Shown: piece after piece, positions 10,877 to 19,194 of the stretch | Numbering within the stretch: the first letter of the stretch is position 1 | Layout of the letters: every line of letters starts with the position of its first letter | From: Herbidospora solisilvae | GTDB taxonomy: Bacteria; Actinomycetota; Actinomycetes; Streptosporangiales; Streptosporangiaceae | Length of the DNA stretch: 64,000 nt | Assembly (NCBI RefSeq): GCF_009901565.1 | Contig: NZ_WXEW01000010.1 | Coordinates: 310,001-374,000, forward strand | Direction: 5' to 3' | Translations under genes and position numbers: made by a program | Notes under the pieces: model-generated | The model's database searches: none | What the model was told of the DNA's origin: nothing | What the model saw: the letters and a program-made list of their open reading frames with translations, nothing else

Positions 10877-11575
10877 TCACGCACCAGCCGGGGATGGCGG
10901 ATCTCCGCGGAGATCGGGGGCCGTGATCCGGTACCCCACCCCGGGCGTGGTGGTGATGGCCGGGGGTTCGCCGAGTTTGCGGCGGAGGCGGCCGATGGTG
11001 ACCGTGACGGTGTTGGTCAAGGGGTTGGCGTGTTCGTCCCACACCTGTTCCAGCAGGTCCTCGGCACTGAGGAACGCGGGAGCGGCGCTGAGGAGAGCTT
11101 CGAGCAGGGAGAACTCCTTGACCGAAAGGTCCAGGTGGCGGCCGTCGCGGGTGGCGGTGCGGCGCATCGGGTCGAGCTCGATGCCGGCCGCGCGCAGTGT
11201 GCGGGGCCGGGCGGTGGGCCGGCGGCGGGCCAGGGAGCGGATGCGCAGCACCAGTTCGGGGAAGTGGAAGGGTTTGGCGAGGTAGTCGTCGGCTCCCAGG
11301 GTGAGGCCGCTGACCCGGTCGAGGGGCGCGTCGGCGGCGGTCAGCATCAGGACCATGACGCGGTCGTCGCGTTCAGTGATCATCTGGCAGAGGGTGTCGC
11401 CGTGGATGCCTGGCAGGTCACGGTCGAGGACGACCACGTCGTAGGTGTTGAGGTCGAGCTTGGCGGCGGCCACCAGGCCGTCGTGGGCCACGTCCACGGC
11501 CATGCCCTGATCGGTCAGGCCTTCGGCGAGTACGGCGGCGAGGGAGCGGGCGTCCTCCACCACGAGCACCCTCAT
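10877..11575 (-). CDS. OmpR/PhoB-family response regulator
   Basis: A 232-residue response regulator. The receiver domain starts MRVLVVEDARSLA and has its phospho-acceptor at Asp51 in VVVLDRDLPGIHG; LTLGADDYLAKPF is the conserved Lys region. The C-terminal winged helix contains LSVKEFSLLEALL and TNTVTVTIGRLRRKLG, ending VGYRITAP. ATG 11575 overlaps the stop of the histidine kinase (ATGA). It probably activates the divergent ABC exporter at 12836: two TGTT half-sites 11 bases apart, the spacing used by OmpR-type dimers, lie in the shared promoter region. Confidence 0.93.
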   Translation of the reverse strand: MRVLVVEDARSLAAVLAEGLTDQGMAVDVAHDGLVAAAKLDLNTYDVVVLDRDLPGIHGDTLCQMITERDDRVMVLMLTAADAPLDRVSGLTLGADDYLAKPFHFPELVLRIRSLARRRPTARPRTLRAAGIELDPMRRTATRDGRHLDLSVKEFSLLEALLSAAPAFLSAEDLLEQVWDEHANPLTNTVTVTIGRLRRKLGEPPAITTTPGVGYRITAPDLRGDPPSPAGA

Positions 11576-12747
11576 GCCGGAACCCGCGCCGGTACGGCCG
11601 CCGGTAGGGAGACGGCCACGCGGAGGCCGCCTTCTGGCCGGGCCCGCAGGTCGAGGGTGCCGCCGTGTGCGGCGGCGACGGCCGCGACGATCGACAGGCC
11701 GAGCCCGGAGCCGTTGCCGGAGTCGATGCGGTCGGCGCCGAGTCGCTGGAAGGGCTGCGTCAGCCGGTCGACCTGCTCCTGGTCGAGGATGCGTCCGCCG
11801 GTCTCGACGACGAGCTGGGCCGTTGTGCCGTCGACGGTGGTGGCGAGGCGGATCCAGCCGCCTTCGTGGTTGTGGGTGACGGCGTTGTCGACGACGTTGT
11901 CGATCATTCGGGTGAGGAGCGTCCTGTTTCCCTGGGTCCACGCGCTGTCGACGGCGCCCGCGGAGTGGACGGTGAGCTGGTTGACGGTGATGTCGCCGGC
12001 CCGGGCGTCCACGGCGGCGGTCGCCAGATCGCGGAGCGAGAGCGTCGTGCGGTCGGCCAGGGCGCCGTGCTGGGTGCGGGCGAGCATGAGGAAGTCTTCG
12101 AGTAGCCGGTCGACCTGGTCGAGCTCGGTGCGGAGCCGGTCGGCCAGCGCGGCGGTCTGCGGAGGTATCGGTTCCGGCTTGGCCAGGGCCACGTCCAGGC
12201 ACGCGCGCATGGTGGCCAGCGGGGTACGGAGCTCGTGGGAGGCGTTGGCGACGAACCGGCGTTGCGCGGCGAACGAGTTCTCCAGCCGTTCCAGCAGCTC
12301 GTCGATGGTGTCGGCGAGAGCTTTGACCTCGTCGGCCGGGCCGCGGGCGGCCAGCCGCTCGTGGAGGTTGTCGGCGGAGATCCGCCGGGTGGCCGCGGTG
12401 ATCGTCCGCAGCGGGCGCAGCACCCGGCCCGCGATGACCCGGCCCAGGACCACCGACACCACGGCCATGACGCCGAGCGCCAGCGCCGCGCCGATCAGGA
12501 GCCGGCGTGACTGAGCCGCGTGGACGTCCGACAACTGGGCCTGGAGCCACGCGATGCGATCGGTGGCCGCGGCGAGCGTGGCCGGCTCGACCGGCGGGCT
12601 ACCAGGGGGTGCGAATCGGCTGACCCTCGTCCCTCCGAGGCCCACGAGGGTGGTGATGGCCAGCAGTCCGACGGCGGACAGCAGGAACATGGCACCGTAC
12701 AGGACGGTGAAGCGCAGTCGTACGGTGCGTCGTCGCCACTTTCGCAT
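11572..12747 (-). CDS. Membrane sensor histidine kinase
   Basis: A 391-residue kinase with two membrane segments (LYGAMFLLSAVGLLAITTLV near residue 15 and LLIGAALALGVMAVVSVVLG near 83) around a short outside loop of about 45 residues, then a HAMP-like linker (RVLRPLRTITAATRRISA), the phosphoacceptor helix FVANASHELRTPLATMRA, and a HATPase domain with MIDNVVDNAVTHN and GSGLGLSIVAAVAAAHGG. The expected GxGD-type G1 box reads VETGGRI, with Glu-Thr instead of Asp-Asn, a departure worth noting. The small sensor loop and the divergent ABC exporter resemble antibiotic- or lipid-stress sensing modules (inference). Confidence 0.92.
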   Translation of the reverse strand: MRKWRRRTVRLRFTVLYGAMFLLSAVGLLAITTLVGLGGTRVSRFAPPGSPPVEPATLAAATDRIAWLQAQLSDVHAAQSRRLLIGAALALGVMAVVSVVLGRVIAGRVLRPLRTITAATRRISADNLHERLAARGPADEVKALADTIDELLERLENSFAAQRRFVANASHELRTPLATMRACLDVALAKPEPIPPQTAALADRLRTELDQVDRLLEDFLMLARTQHGALADRTTLSLRDLATAAVDARAGDITVNQLTVHSAGAVDSAWTQGNRTLLTRMIDNVVDNAVTHNHEGGWIRLATTVDGTTAQLVVETGGRILDQEQVDRLTQPFQRLGADRIDSGNGSGLGLSIVAAVAAAHGGTLDLRARPEGGLRVAVSLPAAVPARVPA

Positions 12748-12770
12748 GGGTTCCAGGATGCCGTGCCGGA

Positions 12771-12811
12771 CCTAACAGCGATGTGACGGCCTCTGTTCGG
12801 CCCGTGTTAGG
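12771..12811. promoter_or_regulatory. Likely response-regulator operator between kinase and ABC exporter
   Basis: CCTAACA at 12771-12777 and TGTTAGG at 12805-12811 form a perfect 7+7 inverted repeat. In addition TGTT occurs at 12794-12797 and 12805-12808, an 11-base direct repeat typical of OmpR-family sites. The element sits 25-65 bases before the ABC gene. A weak -10-like TACAAC (12822-12827) lies downstream and no Shine-Dalgarno sequence precedes ATG 12836, so that mRNA may have a very short or no leader. Confidence 0.5.
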
Positions 12812-12835
12812 GGCGGCTCCGTACAACTCGATCAC

Positions 12836-13753
12836 ATGCGAGCAACCATCGAAGTCAGCGGGCTGCGCAAGCGGTTCGGCCCGACCCTGGCACTGGACGA
12901 CATGACCTTCACCGTGCTGCCCGGCCAGGTCACCGGGTTCGTCGGCCCCAACGGGGCGGGCAAGTCCACCACGATGCGGGTGATCCTCGGCCTGGACGCG
13001 GCCGACGAGGGCCGGGCGCTGATCGGCGGACGGCCGTACACCAGCCTGCGCAACCCGCTCACCCACGTCGGCGCGTTGCTCGACGCCGGCGCGCTACAGC
13101 CCAGCCGCACCGCGCGCAACCATCTGCTGTGGCTGGCCCACTCCCAGGGCCTGGACGGCCGGCGGGTCGACGAGGTGCTCCGGCAGGTCGGGATGCAGTC
13201 CGCCGCCCGGCGCAGGGCGGGCGGCTTCTCGCTGGGCATGCGCCAGCGGCTCGGTGTCGCGGCCGCGTTGCTCGGTGACCCGCCGGTGCTCATGCTGGAC
13301 GAGCCGGTCAACGGCCTGGATCCCGAGGGTGTCGTGTGGATGCGCGGCTTGTTGCGGTCGCTGGCCGGTGAGGGGCGGGCCGTGCTGGTCTCCAGCCATC
13401 TGATGAGCGAACTCGAGGACACCGCCGACCATCTCGTGGTGGTGGGCAAGGGCCGCGTCATCGCCGACACCAGCGTGGCCGACCTGATCACGACCGCCTC
13501 CCGCGGCCAGGTCACACTGCGTACAACCGCCCGTTCGGAGGCGATGAGCGTGCTGGGGCACGCCGGCGCCACGACGGCCGTGACCGATCGCGACACGATC
13601 GTCGTCTCAAGGCTGCCCTCGGAGCGCATCGTGGCGGTACTCACCGCCAACGGGGTGCCGTTCTCCGAGGTGGCAACGCACCGGGTGACGCTGGAGCAGG
13701 CATACCTGGATCTCACCGCCGATGCGGTCGAATACCGGGGAACGGCGCGATGA
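12836..13753 (+). CDS. ABC transporter ATP-binding protein (exporter)
   Basis: A 305-residue ATPase of the BcrA/CcmA type. Walker A is GPNGAGKS at residues 37-44, the signature reads FSLGMRQRLGVAAALLG, Walker B is LMLDEPVNGLDP, and the switch His is in VLVSSHLMSELEDT. A C-terminal extension of about 85 residues is usual in this class. It energises the two permeases downstream; the first starts inside its stop codon (ATGA at 13750). Bacitracin-, lantibiotic- or multidrug-type export is the usual role of two-component-linked systems of this kind; the substrate is not visible. Confidence 0.93.
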   Translation: MRATIEVSGLRKRFGPTLALDDMTFTVLPGQVTGFVGPNGAGKSTTMRVILGLDAADEGRALIGGRPYTSLRNPLTHVGALLDAGALQPSRTARNHLLWLAHSQGLDGRRVDEVLRQVGMQSAARRRAGGFSLGMRQRLGVAAALLGDPPVLMLDEPVNGLDPEGVVWMRGLLRSLAGEGRAVLVSSHLMSELEDTADHLVVVGKGRVIADTSVADLITTASRGQVTLRTTARSEAMSVLGHAGATTAVTDRDTIVVSRLPSERIVAVLTANGVPFSEVATHRVTLEQAYLDLTADAVEYRGTAR

Positions 13754-15309
13754 GCGCCGCTTTCTCGCGACCGCGGGCCGGAGGCGGGGGCTTCGGGCAG
13801 TTGCTTCGCGCCGAGTGGATCAAGTTCAAGTCGGTACGCGGCTGGGTGGCCGCCATGGCCGCAGCGGCGCTGGTCGCCGTGCTGCTGGGGGTGCTGTCCG
13901 CGTCCGGTGACCACGCCTCGTGCAGCTCTGGTCCGGTCGAGGTCGCCTGTCCCCCGCCCGTGGTGGGTCCGGGGGGCGAAGCGGTGGACGACAAGTTCTA
14001 CTTCGTGCACCGGCCGCTGGCCGGGGATGGCGGCATCACCGTCCGCCTCACCTCCATGACCGGCCAGATCCGTAAGCCCGACGTGACCCCGGGGCAGCGC
14101 AACGTGGTCGCCGGGGTCGTGCCATGGGCGAAGGCCGGAGTCATGATCAAGGAGAGCGTCGAGCAGGGCTCCGCCTACGCGGCGGTGATGATGACCGGTG
14201 AGCACGGGGTGCGGATGCAGCACAACTTCACCCATGACGTGGCGGGCCGGCCGGGCGGCGTCTCCCGGGAGTCGCCGCGCTGGCTCCGGCTGACCCGCTC
14301 CGGCGACATCCTCACCGGGTACGAATCCGCCGACGGAACGACGTGGACCCAGATCGGCACCGCAACCCTGGCCGGCCTACCGCAGACCGTCCAGATCGGG
14401 ATGTTCGCCACCTCCCCGGGAGACCTCACGGTCACGCGGGGAGATGTCGGCGGGTCCGTCGCGGCGGTCCGCTTCACCGAGGCCACCGGCGAGTTCGACC
14501 AGGTCGACCTTCAGGGCGACGCGTCCGGCGCGTGGCGCGACGACGACATCGGCGTCACCGTCGCACCCGACGGGTCCGAGCACCACCCGGGCCGCGCCGG
14601 CCAGTCCGGCGGCGTCTTCTCCGTCACCGGCGTCGGCGACATCGCGCCGACCATCGAGGGCCCGACCCCCGAACGACCCCTCAGCAGCGCACTGACCGGG
14701 CTGATCCTGGTGATCGTGGTGGCTGTCATGTTCATCACCGCCGAGTACCGGCACGGCCTGATCCGCACGACCCTGCTGGCCGGCCCGCGTCGCGGCCGGA
14801 CGCTGGCGGCCAAGGCGCTGGTGCTCGGCGTGGTCACCTTCGCCGTCGCGCTGCCCGCCACCGCGATCACGTTCACGGTCGGCGGCCGGATTCTGCGCGA
14901 CAACGGCAACGCCGTCCTCCCGGTGTCCCTGCTCACCCAGGTACGCGTCGTGGTCGGCATGGCGGCGCTGTTCGCGCTGGCCGGCGTGCTCGCCCTCGCC
15001 CTGGGCGCGCTGCTGCGGCGTAGCGTCGCGGCGGTCGTCACCGCCATCGCGCTGATCGTTGTCCCGCACGTCATCGCCACCACCTCGGTCCTGCCCGACA
15101 GCGCCGCGCAATGGCTGCTGCGCCTCACTCCGGCGGCCGGCTTCGCCGTGCGGCAGAGCATCCCGCAGTACGCGCACGTGCTCGGCCACTACGCGCCCAT
15201 CGCCGGGTTCTACCCGCTGTCGCCGTGGGCCGGTCTGGCCGTGCCGGCCGGCTATATCGCGCTCATCCTCGGCTTGGCCGTCCTGCGACTCCGTCGGAGG
15301 GACGCATGA
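13750..15309 (+). CDS. ABC permease with an inserted lectin-like extracytoplasmic domain
   Basis: A 519-residue permease. After one membrane segment (GWVAAMAAAALVAVLLGVLS near residue 40) comes a loop of about 250 residues before five more segments starting at ALTGLILVIVVAVMFITAEY. Within the loop, VVPWAKAGVMIKES, AYAAVMMTGEHGVRMQHNF, WLRLTRSGDILTGYES and DGTTWTQIG form the pattern of DUF1349/concanavalin-like beta-sandwich domains. Two cysteines (CSSGPVEVAC) sit just after the first segment. Such a domain should lie outside the membrane and could capture substrate or sense the cell wall. ABC-2 permeases of this size normally have no such insertion. It is co-translated with the ATPase. Confidence 0.85.
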   Translation: MSAAFSRPRAGGGGFGQLLRAEWIKFKSVRGWVAAMAAAALVAVLLGVLSASGDHASCSSGPVEVACPPPVVGPGGEAVDDKFYFVHRPLAGDGGITVRLTSMTGQIRKPDVTPGQRNVVAGVVPWAKAGVMIKESVEQGSAYAAVMMTGEHGVRMQHNFTHDVAGRPGGVSRESPRWLRLTRSGDILTGYESADGTTWTQIGTATLAGLPQTVQIGMFATSPGDLTVTRGDVGGSVAAVRFTEATGEFDQVDLQGDASGAWRDDDIGVTVAPDGSEHHPGRAGQSGGVFSVTGVGDIAPTIEGPTPERPLSSALTGLILVIVVAVMFITAEYRHGLIRTTLLAGPRRGRTLAAKALVLGVVTFAVALPATAITFTVGGRILRDNGNAVLPVSLLTQVRVVVGMAALFALAGVLALALGALLRRSVAAVVTAIALIVVPHVIATTSVLPDSAAQWLLRLTPAAGFAVRQSIPQYAHVLGHYAPIAGFYPLSPWAGLAVPAGYIALILGLAVLRLRRRDA

Positions 15310-15352
15310 GACGTCCCCATCGGGACCTGACCCGGTGTGGCGGGAGGACGGC

Positions 15353-16117
15353 ATGAGGGAGCACCTGCATGCGGAGTGGACGAAACTCCGTACCCTGGCC
15401 GGCGTCGGCTGGCTGCTGCTCGCGATGGTGGTGCTGACCGTCGCCGTCAGCGTCGCGGCCTCCGCCGTCGTGTCCTGTGCCCCCCAGGGCTGCGGCCACG
15501 ACCCCGCCAAGATCAGTCTTTTCGGGGTCCAGGTGAGCCAGGCGGTCGTCGCCGTCCTGGCCGTCCTGGTGATCACCGATGAATACGGCACCGGCATGAT
15601 CCGCCTCACCCTGACCGCCATGCCGCACCGGACCGGCGTCCTGGCCGCCAAGGCGATCATTGTGGCCGGTTTGACGCTGATCACCGGGAGCGTCGCCGTG
15701 CTCGCCTCCGCGCTGGCCGCGCGGGGCGTCCTGCTCGGCAACGGTTTCGCCGCCGGAACGCTCAACCTCATCAGCGGTCCCATGGTGCGCGCCGCCGTCG
15801 GCTCGGTCCTCTATCTGGCGCTGATCGCAATGTTCAGCCTCGGGATCGCCACCGCCGTCCGAGACTCCGCCACCGCCATCGGGGTCGTGCTCGGATTGCT
15901 CTACCTCTTCCCCGCCCTCATCCTCATGATCGCCGACGATGGCTGGCAGCGGCTTCTCTGGCGGCTGTCTCCGATGAACGCCGGGCTCGCCGTCCAGGCC
16001 ACCACCGACCTCGCCGGCCTTCCCCTCAGCCCATGGGCCGGCCTGAGCGTACTCGCGGCGTGGGCCACCGCGGCGCTCCTGGGCGGCGGGCTGCTCCTAA
16101 GGATGCGCGACGCGTAG
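15353..16117 (+). CDS. ABC permease (second subunit)
   Basis: A 254-residue ABC-2 type permease with six hydrophobic segments, starting MREHLHAEWTKLRTLAGVGW, the HxEWTKLRT opening common in actinobacterial permeases of this class. VITDEYGTGMIRLTLTAMP parallels VMFITAEYRHGLIRTTLLAG in the preceding permease, so the two are paralogues, and this one lacks the outside domain. ATG 15353 follows GGGAGG by five bases. It completes the ABC operon begun at 12836. Confidence 0.9.
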   Translation: MREHLHAEWTKLRTLAGVGWLLLAMVVLTVAVSVAASAVVSCAPQGCGHDPAKISLFGVQVSQAVVAVLAVLVITDEYGTGMIRLTLTAMPHRTGVLAAKAIIVAGLTLITGSVAVLASALAARGVLLGNGFAAGTLNLISGPMVRAAVGSVLYLALIAMFSLGIATAVRDSATAIGVVLGLLYLFPALILMIADDGWQRLLWRLSPMNAGLAVQATTDLAGLPLSPWAGLSVLAAWATAALLGGGLLLRMRDA

Positions 16118-16139
16118 CCGCCGGCCCGCCTGTCGGTGA

Positions 16140-17177
16140 TGCCATGTCGAGAGCGGCGGCACCGGTCCGCTGGGCGCGACCGTCCCCAACCGCTGGGGGT
16201 ACGCCTACGTGAACGTCCCGTCCGGAGTCCCCAGCCTTGCCCACCAGGCTGGAAGCTGGACGGCGGGCTTCAACGTCAGCGTGACCCCGGGCGTGCCCGG
16301 GGAGACGATCGTCCGGTTCCCGCAGCTCGCCGGGCCAGGCGGGGTCGTGCACGTCACGGCCGTCCACGACGGGCCGGTCGTCTGCCAGGCCGCCAAGTGG
16401 ATGCCGGTCGGGCCGGACATGATCGTGTTCGTGCGGTGCCACCAGTTCGGCGGCAGCCCGCTGACGGTGCCGTTCACGGTCACCTACTTCGAGAGCACCG
16501 GCGTCATGGGCGGCCCGGCCACGGCGGCGTTCGGGTACGTCCACTACAACTCCGGCATCGTCACCCAGTACAACTCGGCCGGCGCGGGCAACATCGTCGC
16601 CGTGCTCGGCGTCGGCTGGTACAAGGTCACGCTGCCGGGGCTCGGCTCTGCGGCCCCGGCGGGCAACCTGCAGGTGACGGCGGTGAACGACCTGGCGCCG
16701 GCCCGGTGCAAGGTGTCCATGTGGGCGCCGGGGGCCGGGGCGCAGCAGGCCGAGGTGCGCTGCTTCAACGCGGCCAACACGCCGCAGAACTCCGGTTTCT
16801 CGCTCACCTACCAGCGGGAGCGCAACATCAACGGGCGGTGGGTGCCGCCGAAGGCGTTCGCGTACACCTTCGACCACACCCCGTCGAATCCGGGCCCGTA
16901 CGCGCCCACCCCGGTGGGCGTCAACTACAACTCGCAGGGCGCGGTCAACACCGTGCAGAGCTCCGGGGTGGGGCTGCGCATGATCACCTTCCCGAAGGTC
17001 GGGTATCCGATCGACCACGTGCAGGTGACGGCGTTCGGCAACTCGCCGGAGTACTGCAACCTGGAGATGCCGTGGAACACCTTCGGCGGGATCGCCACGG
17101 TGCGCAACGTGGTCTGCTGGAACGCCACGACGCGGCTCGACCGGGCCTCGTTCGTGTCGTACACCTCGACGGCGTGA
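16140..17177 (+). pseudogene. 5'-truncated gene for a secreted three-repeat protein
   Basis: The frame is open from just after a TGA at 16137 to 17177. The first usable start is GTG 16209, but repeat-like sequence (ATVPNRWGYAYVNVPSG) begins before it, and no signal peptide is encoded. Three repeats of about 105 residues can be aligned: each begins near GYAYV/GYVHY/AYTFD, continues with a strand containing VxVTAV or VQVTAF, and has a Cys pair (CQAAKW...VRC, CKVSMW...VRC, CNLEMP...VVC). Paired cysteines imply an exported protein, so the 5' end with the signal peptide seems lost. The function is unknown to me. If translated from 16209 it would be a 322-residue cytoplasmic protein. Confidence 0.55.
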
Positions 17178-17178
17178 C

Positions 17179-19116
17179 CTAGAGGGCGGGGCGAGCCGGG
17201 CTCGTCCCGCCCTCCTGACGCAGGCGTTCGGCGAGCAGGGCGCGCAGTTCCAGGTCCTCGCTGATCGCGGCGACCCCGCCCCGGTCGCTGTGGCGGCGGT
17301 CGTCGGCCAGGACCGCCCTGATGATCGCCAGATGGCCTCTGGACAACTCGCCCACGCCGGTGAGGGCCCGGGCGGCGGCCGGCGCGACGGCACTCGGGCG
17401 GCCTTCGAGCAGGTCGGAGACGGGCCGCATCAGGACGTGAACGCCCTCTCCCGTGATCTTGAGGAGGGCGTGGGCGGCCTCGTGGGCCGTCCAGTCGTCC
17501 CCGGAGCCGGCCAGCAGCCGCAGCGTCGGGACGTGGGCGGCCGCGTGCGGGCCCAGGTCGCCGAGGCGCCGGGCGACGTGATGGTTGTCGCCCAGGCGGG
17601 GGCCGAGGACGCGCAGGGCGGGCCCGGGATCACCGGTCACCCGGAAGTGCGCCCAGGCGATCTCGACGGCCACCTGCCCCTCATCCGCGCCGAGGAGCCG
17701 TTCCAGCGGGGGGACGGCCTCTGCGGCGCCAGGGCCGATCTCGCCCAGCGCGCGGGCGGCCAGGCCCCGGTCGTCGTGGTCGAGAAGCGCGGTCAGCTCC
17801 GGCACGACCCGGGCCACGTCGGCGGTTCGCGTTTCGGCCCATGTGGCGAGGATCTCCAGCAGGGCCCGCCGGAAGGCGCCGGCGGAGCCGGCACTCAGGT
17901 GCGGGGCGATCACCGGGACCAGGGAGCCGGCCCAGGGCGCGCACGGCCTCAGCAACTCCCCGAGCGACGGCTCGCGGGGCCAGAAGCCGACCCGCCCGCC
18001 GCGCACCGTGTGGAACGGGAAGCCCGTCTTCCGCCCGGTGAGCAGCCTGGCCAGAGGGGGGACGGCGCGGTCGTCGCCGGACCAGGCCAGGCCCCACACG
18101 GCGACGTACGCCGCCGGCCCCTCGAGGTGGGCGGCCATGAGATCGGCGTCGGGGGCGTCCTCGCGCCGGGCGTGCGCGGCGAGGATCGCCAGGGCACGAG
18201 CCGGATCGTCGAGGCCGCCGACGCACCCGCGCAGCGCGGTGAGCAGGCCGGGCACGCGCCTGCGGGTGAGCGTGTCGCCCGCCGCGCTCACCGCTGCGGC
18301 CCGCAGGCGCTGGTCGGGGGAGGCGAGCAGGGCGAGGCGGACCGCGTCGCCGCCCGGCCCGTCCAGGCCGAGCAGCACGGTTCGGGCCACGTCGGCGGGG
18401 TCGTTGGCGGCGAAGGCGCTGTGCGGAAGCGCGACGGGCCCGGCGGTGAGCCCCGCGAGGATCGGAGCGGGGCGGATCGGGCGGCCGGGGAGCGCTTTGG
18501 CCAGGGCGAGCGCCGCGTACATCGCGTGGTGGACGTCGGCGCCGTCCGCCTGCTCGCGGAGGAAGACCAGGGTCTCGGGCAGGACCGCCGCCGAGAGGCG
18601 CCCGGCGAGGTGGCCGAGGGCGAGCAGCGTGTCGGTCCGGACCGACACGTCGGGGTCGGGCCACCCCGCGAGCAGCGCGCGGGCCACCTCGTCGGGGTCG
18701 TCGCCGTCGTCGCCGAGTGTCCGGATCGCCGCCGCGCGGACGGCCGGGTTCTCGTCGGCGAGCAGGGCGAGCAGGCCCGGGCGGGCCCGCGTCCAGGCCC
18801 GGGGCCACTCGGGGGCCAGCCAGCGGGGAGCGACCTCCGCCGCCGTGGCCGCCAGGAGCGCGATGATCTCCAGCACCGCCGGACGGCACGGCACACGCGG
18901 CGACCCGGCGGCCTCCACGAGGAACGGCAGGATCGCCGGGGCGGCCGTGCAGACGAAACCGCCCTGGTGGAAGAGCTCGTTGAGGAGCTCGTCGGCCGCG
19001 GCGAACGCCTCCTCTTCGACGAGCAGGGAGCGCACGAGGGCGGGCACGTCGCAGTCGCCGTTGTAGGCGTAGGTGAGCTCGCCCCACGGGATGTCGTCGA
19101 GGCCGTCGAAGATCAT
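17179..19116 (-). CDS. HEAT-repeat protein
   Basis: A 645-residue protein made largely of HEAT/PBS-lyase type helical repeats: for example ENPAVRAAAIRTLGDDGDD, DPDVSVRTDTLLALGHLAG, SPDQRLRAAAVSAAG and DDRGLAARALGEIGPGAAEA. It has no signal peptide or catalytic motif; such scaffolds usually bind proteins. The N-terminal about 100 residues (FDGLDDIPWGELTYAYNG) are typical of a group of actinobacterial HEAT proteins with no known role. ATG 19116 is preferred to ATG 19179 because homology begins there and a consensus-like TAATAT (19128-19133) lies 12-17 bases before it. It diverges from the secreted subtilase gene across a 78-base AT-rich region. Confidence 0.82.
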   Translation of the reverse strand: MIFDGLDDIPWGELTYAYNGDCDVPALVRSLLVEEEAFAAADELLNELFHQGGFVCTAAPAILPFLVEAAGSPRVPCRPAVLEIIALLAATAAEVAPRWLAPEWPRAWTRARPGLLALLADENPAVRAAAIRTLGDDGDDPDEVARALLAGWPDPDVSVRTDTLLALGHLAGRLSAAVLPETLVFLREQADGADVHHAMYAALALAKALPGRPIRPAPILAGLTAGPVALPHSAFAANDPADVARTVLLGLDGPGGDAVRLALLASPDQRLRAAAVSAAGDTLTRRRVPGLLTALRGCVGGLDDPARALAILAAHARREDAPDADLMAAHLEGPAAYVAVWGLAWSGDDRAVPPLARLLTGRKTGFPFHTVRGGRVGFWPREPSLGELLRPCAPWAGSLVPVIAPHLSAGSAGAFRRALLEILATWAETRTADVARVVPELTALLDHDDRGLAARALGEIGPGAAEAVPPLERLLGADEGQVAVEIAWAHFRVTGDPGPALRVLGPRLGDNHHVARRLGDLGPHAAAHVPTLRLLAGSGDDWTAHEAAHALLKITGEGVHVLMRPVSDLLEGRPSAVAPAAARALTGVGELSRGHLAIIRAVLADDRRHSDRGGVAAISEDLELRALLAERLRQEGGTSPARPAL

Positions 19117-19127
19117 CCCAGGAGGAT

Positions 19128-19161
19128 ATATTACGGACTGATTCTGGCAGAATTGCGCAAT
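19128..19161. promoter_or_regulatory. Divergent promoter region of HEAT-protein and subtilase genes
   Basis: The 78 bases between the two start codons are strikingly AT-rich for this genome. TAATAT (minus strand, 19128-19133) is a good -10 box for the HEAT gene. ATTGCGCAAT at 19152-19161 is a perfect 10-base palindrome that could be an operator shared by both genes; AATTGC recurs at 19172-19177. No clear -35 or Shine-Dalgarno sequence was found for the subtilase. Confidence 0.4.
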
Positions 19162-19194
19162 CTTGTTAGCGAATTGCATGTATATGCTGCCGAC

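Noticed and set aside
10877-16117. Lantibiotic or other biosynthetic gene cluster around the ABC exporter
   Set aside because: No precursor peptide, modification enzyme or synthase gene is present nearby; it looks like a stand-alone sensing/export module.
17290-19194. Upstream extension of the subtilase frame over the HEAT-protein gene
   Set aside because: No family sequence before the signal peptide at 19195 and it is antisense to a convincing gene.
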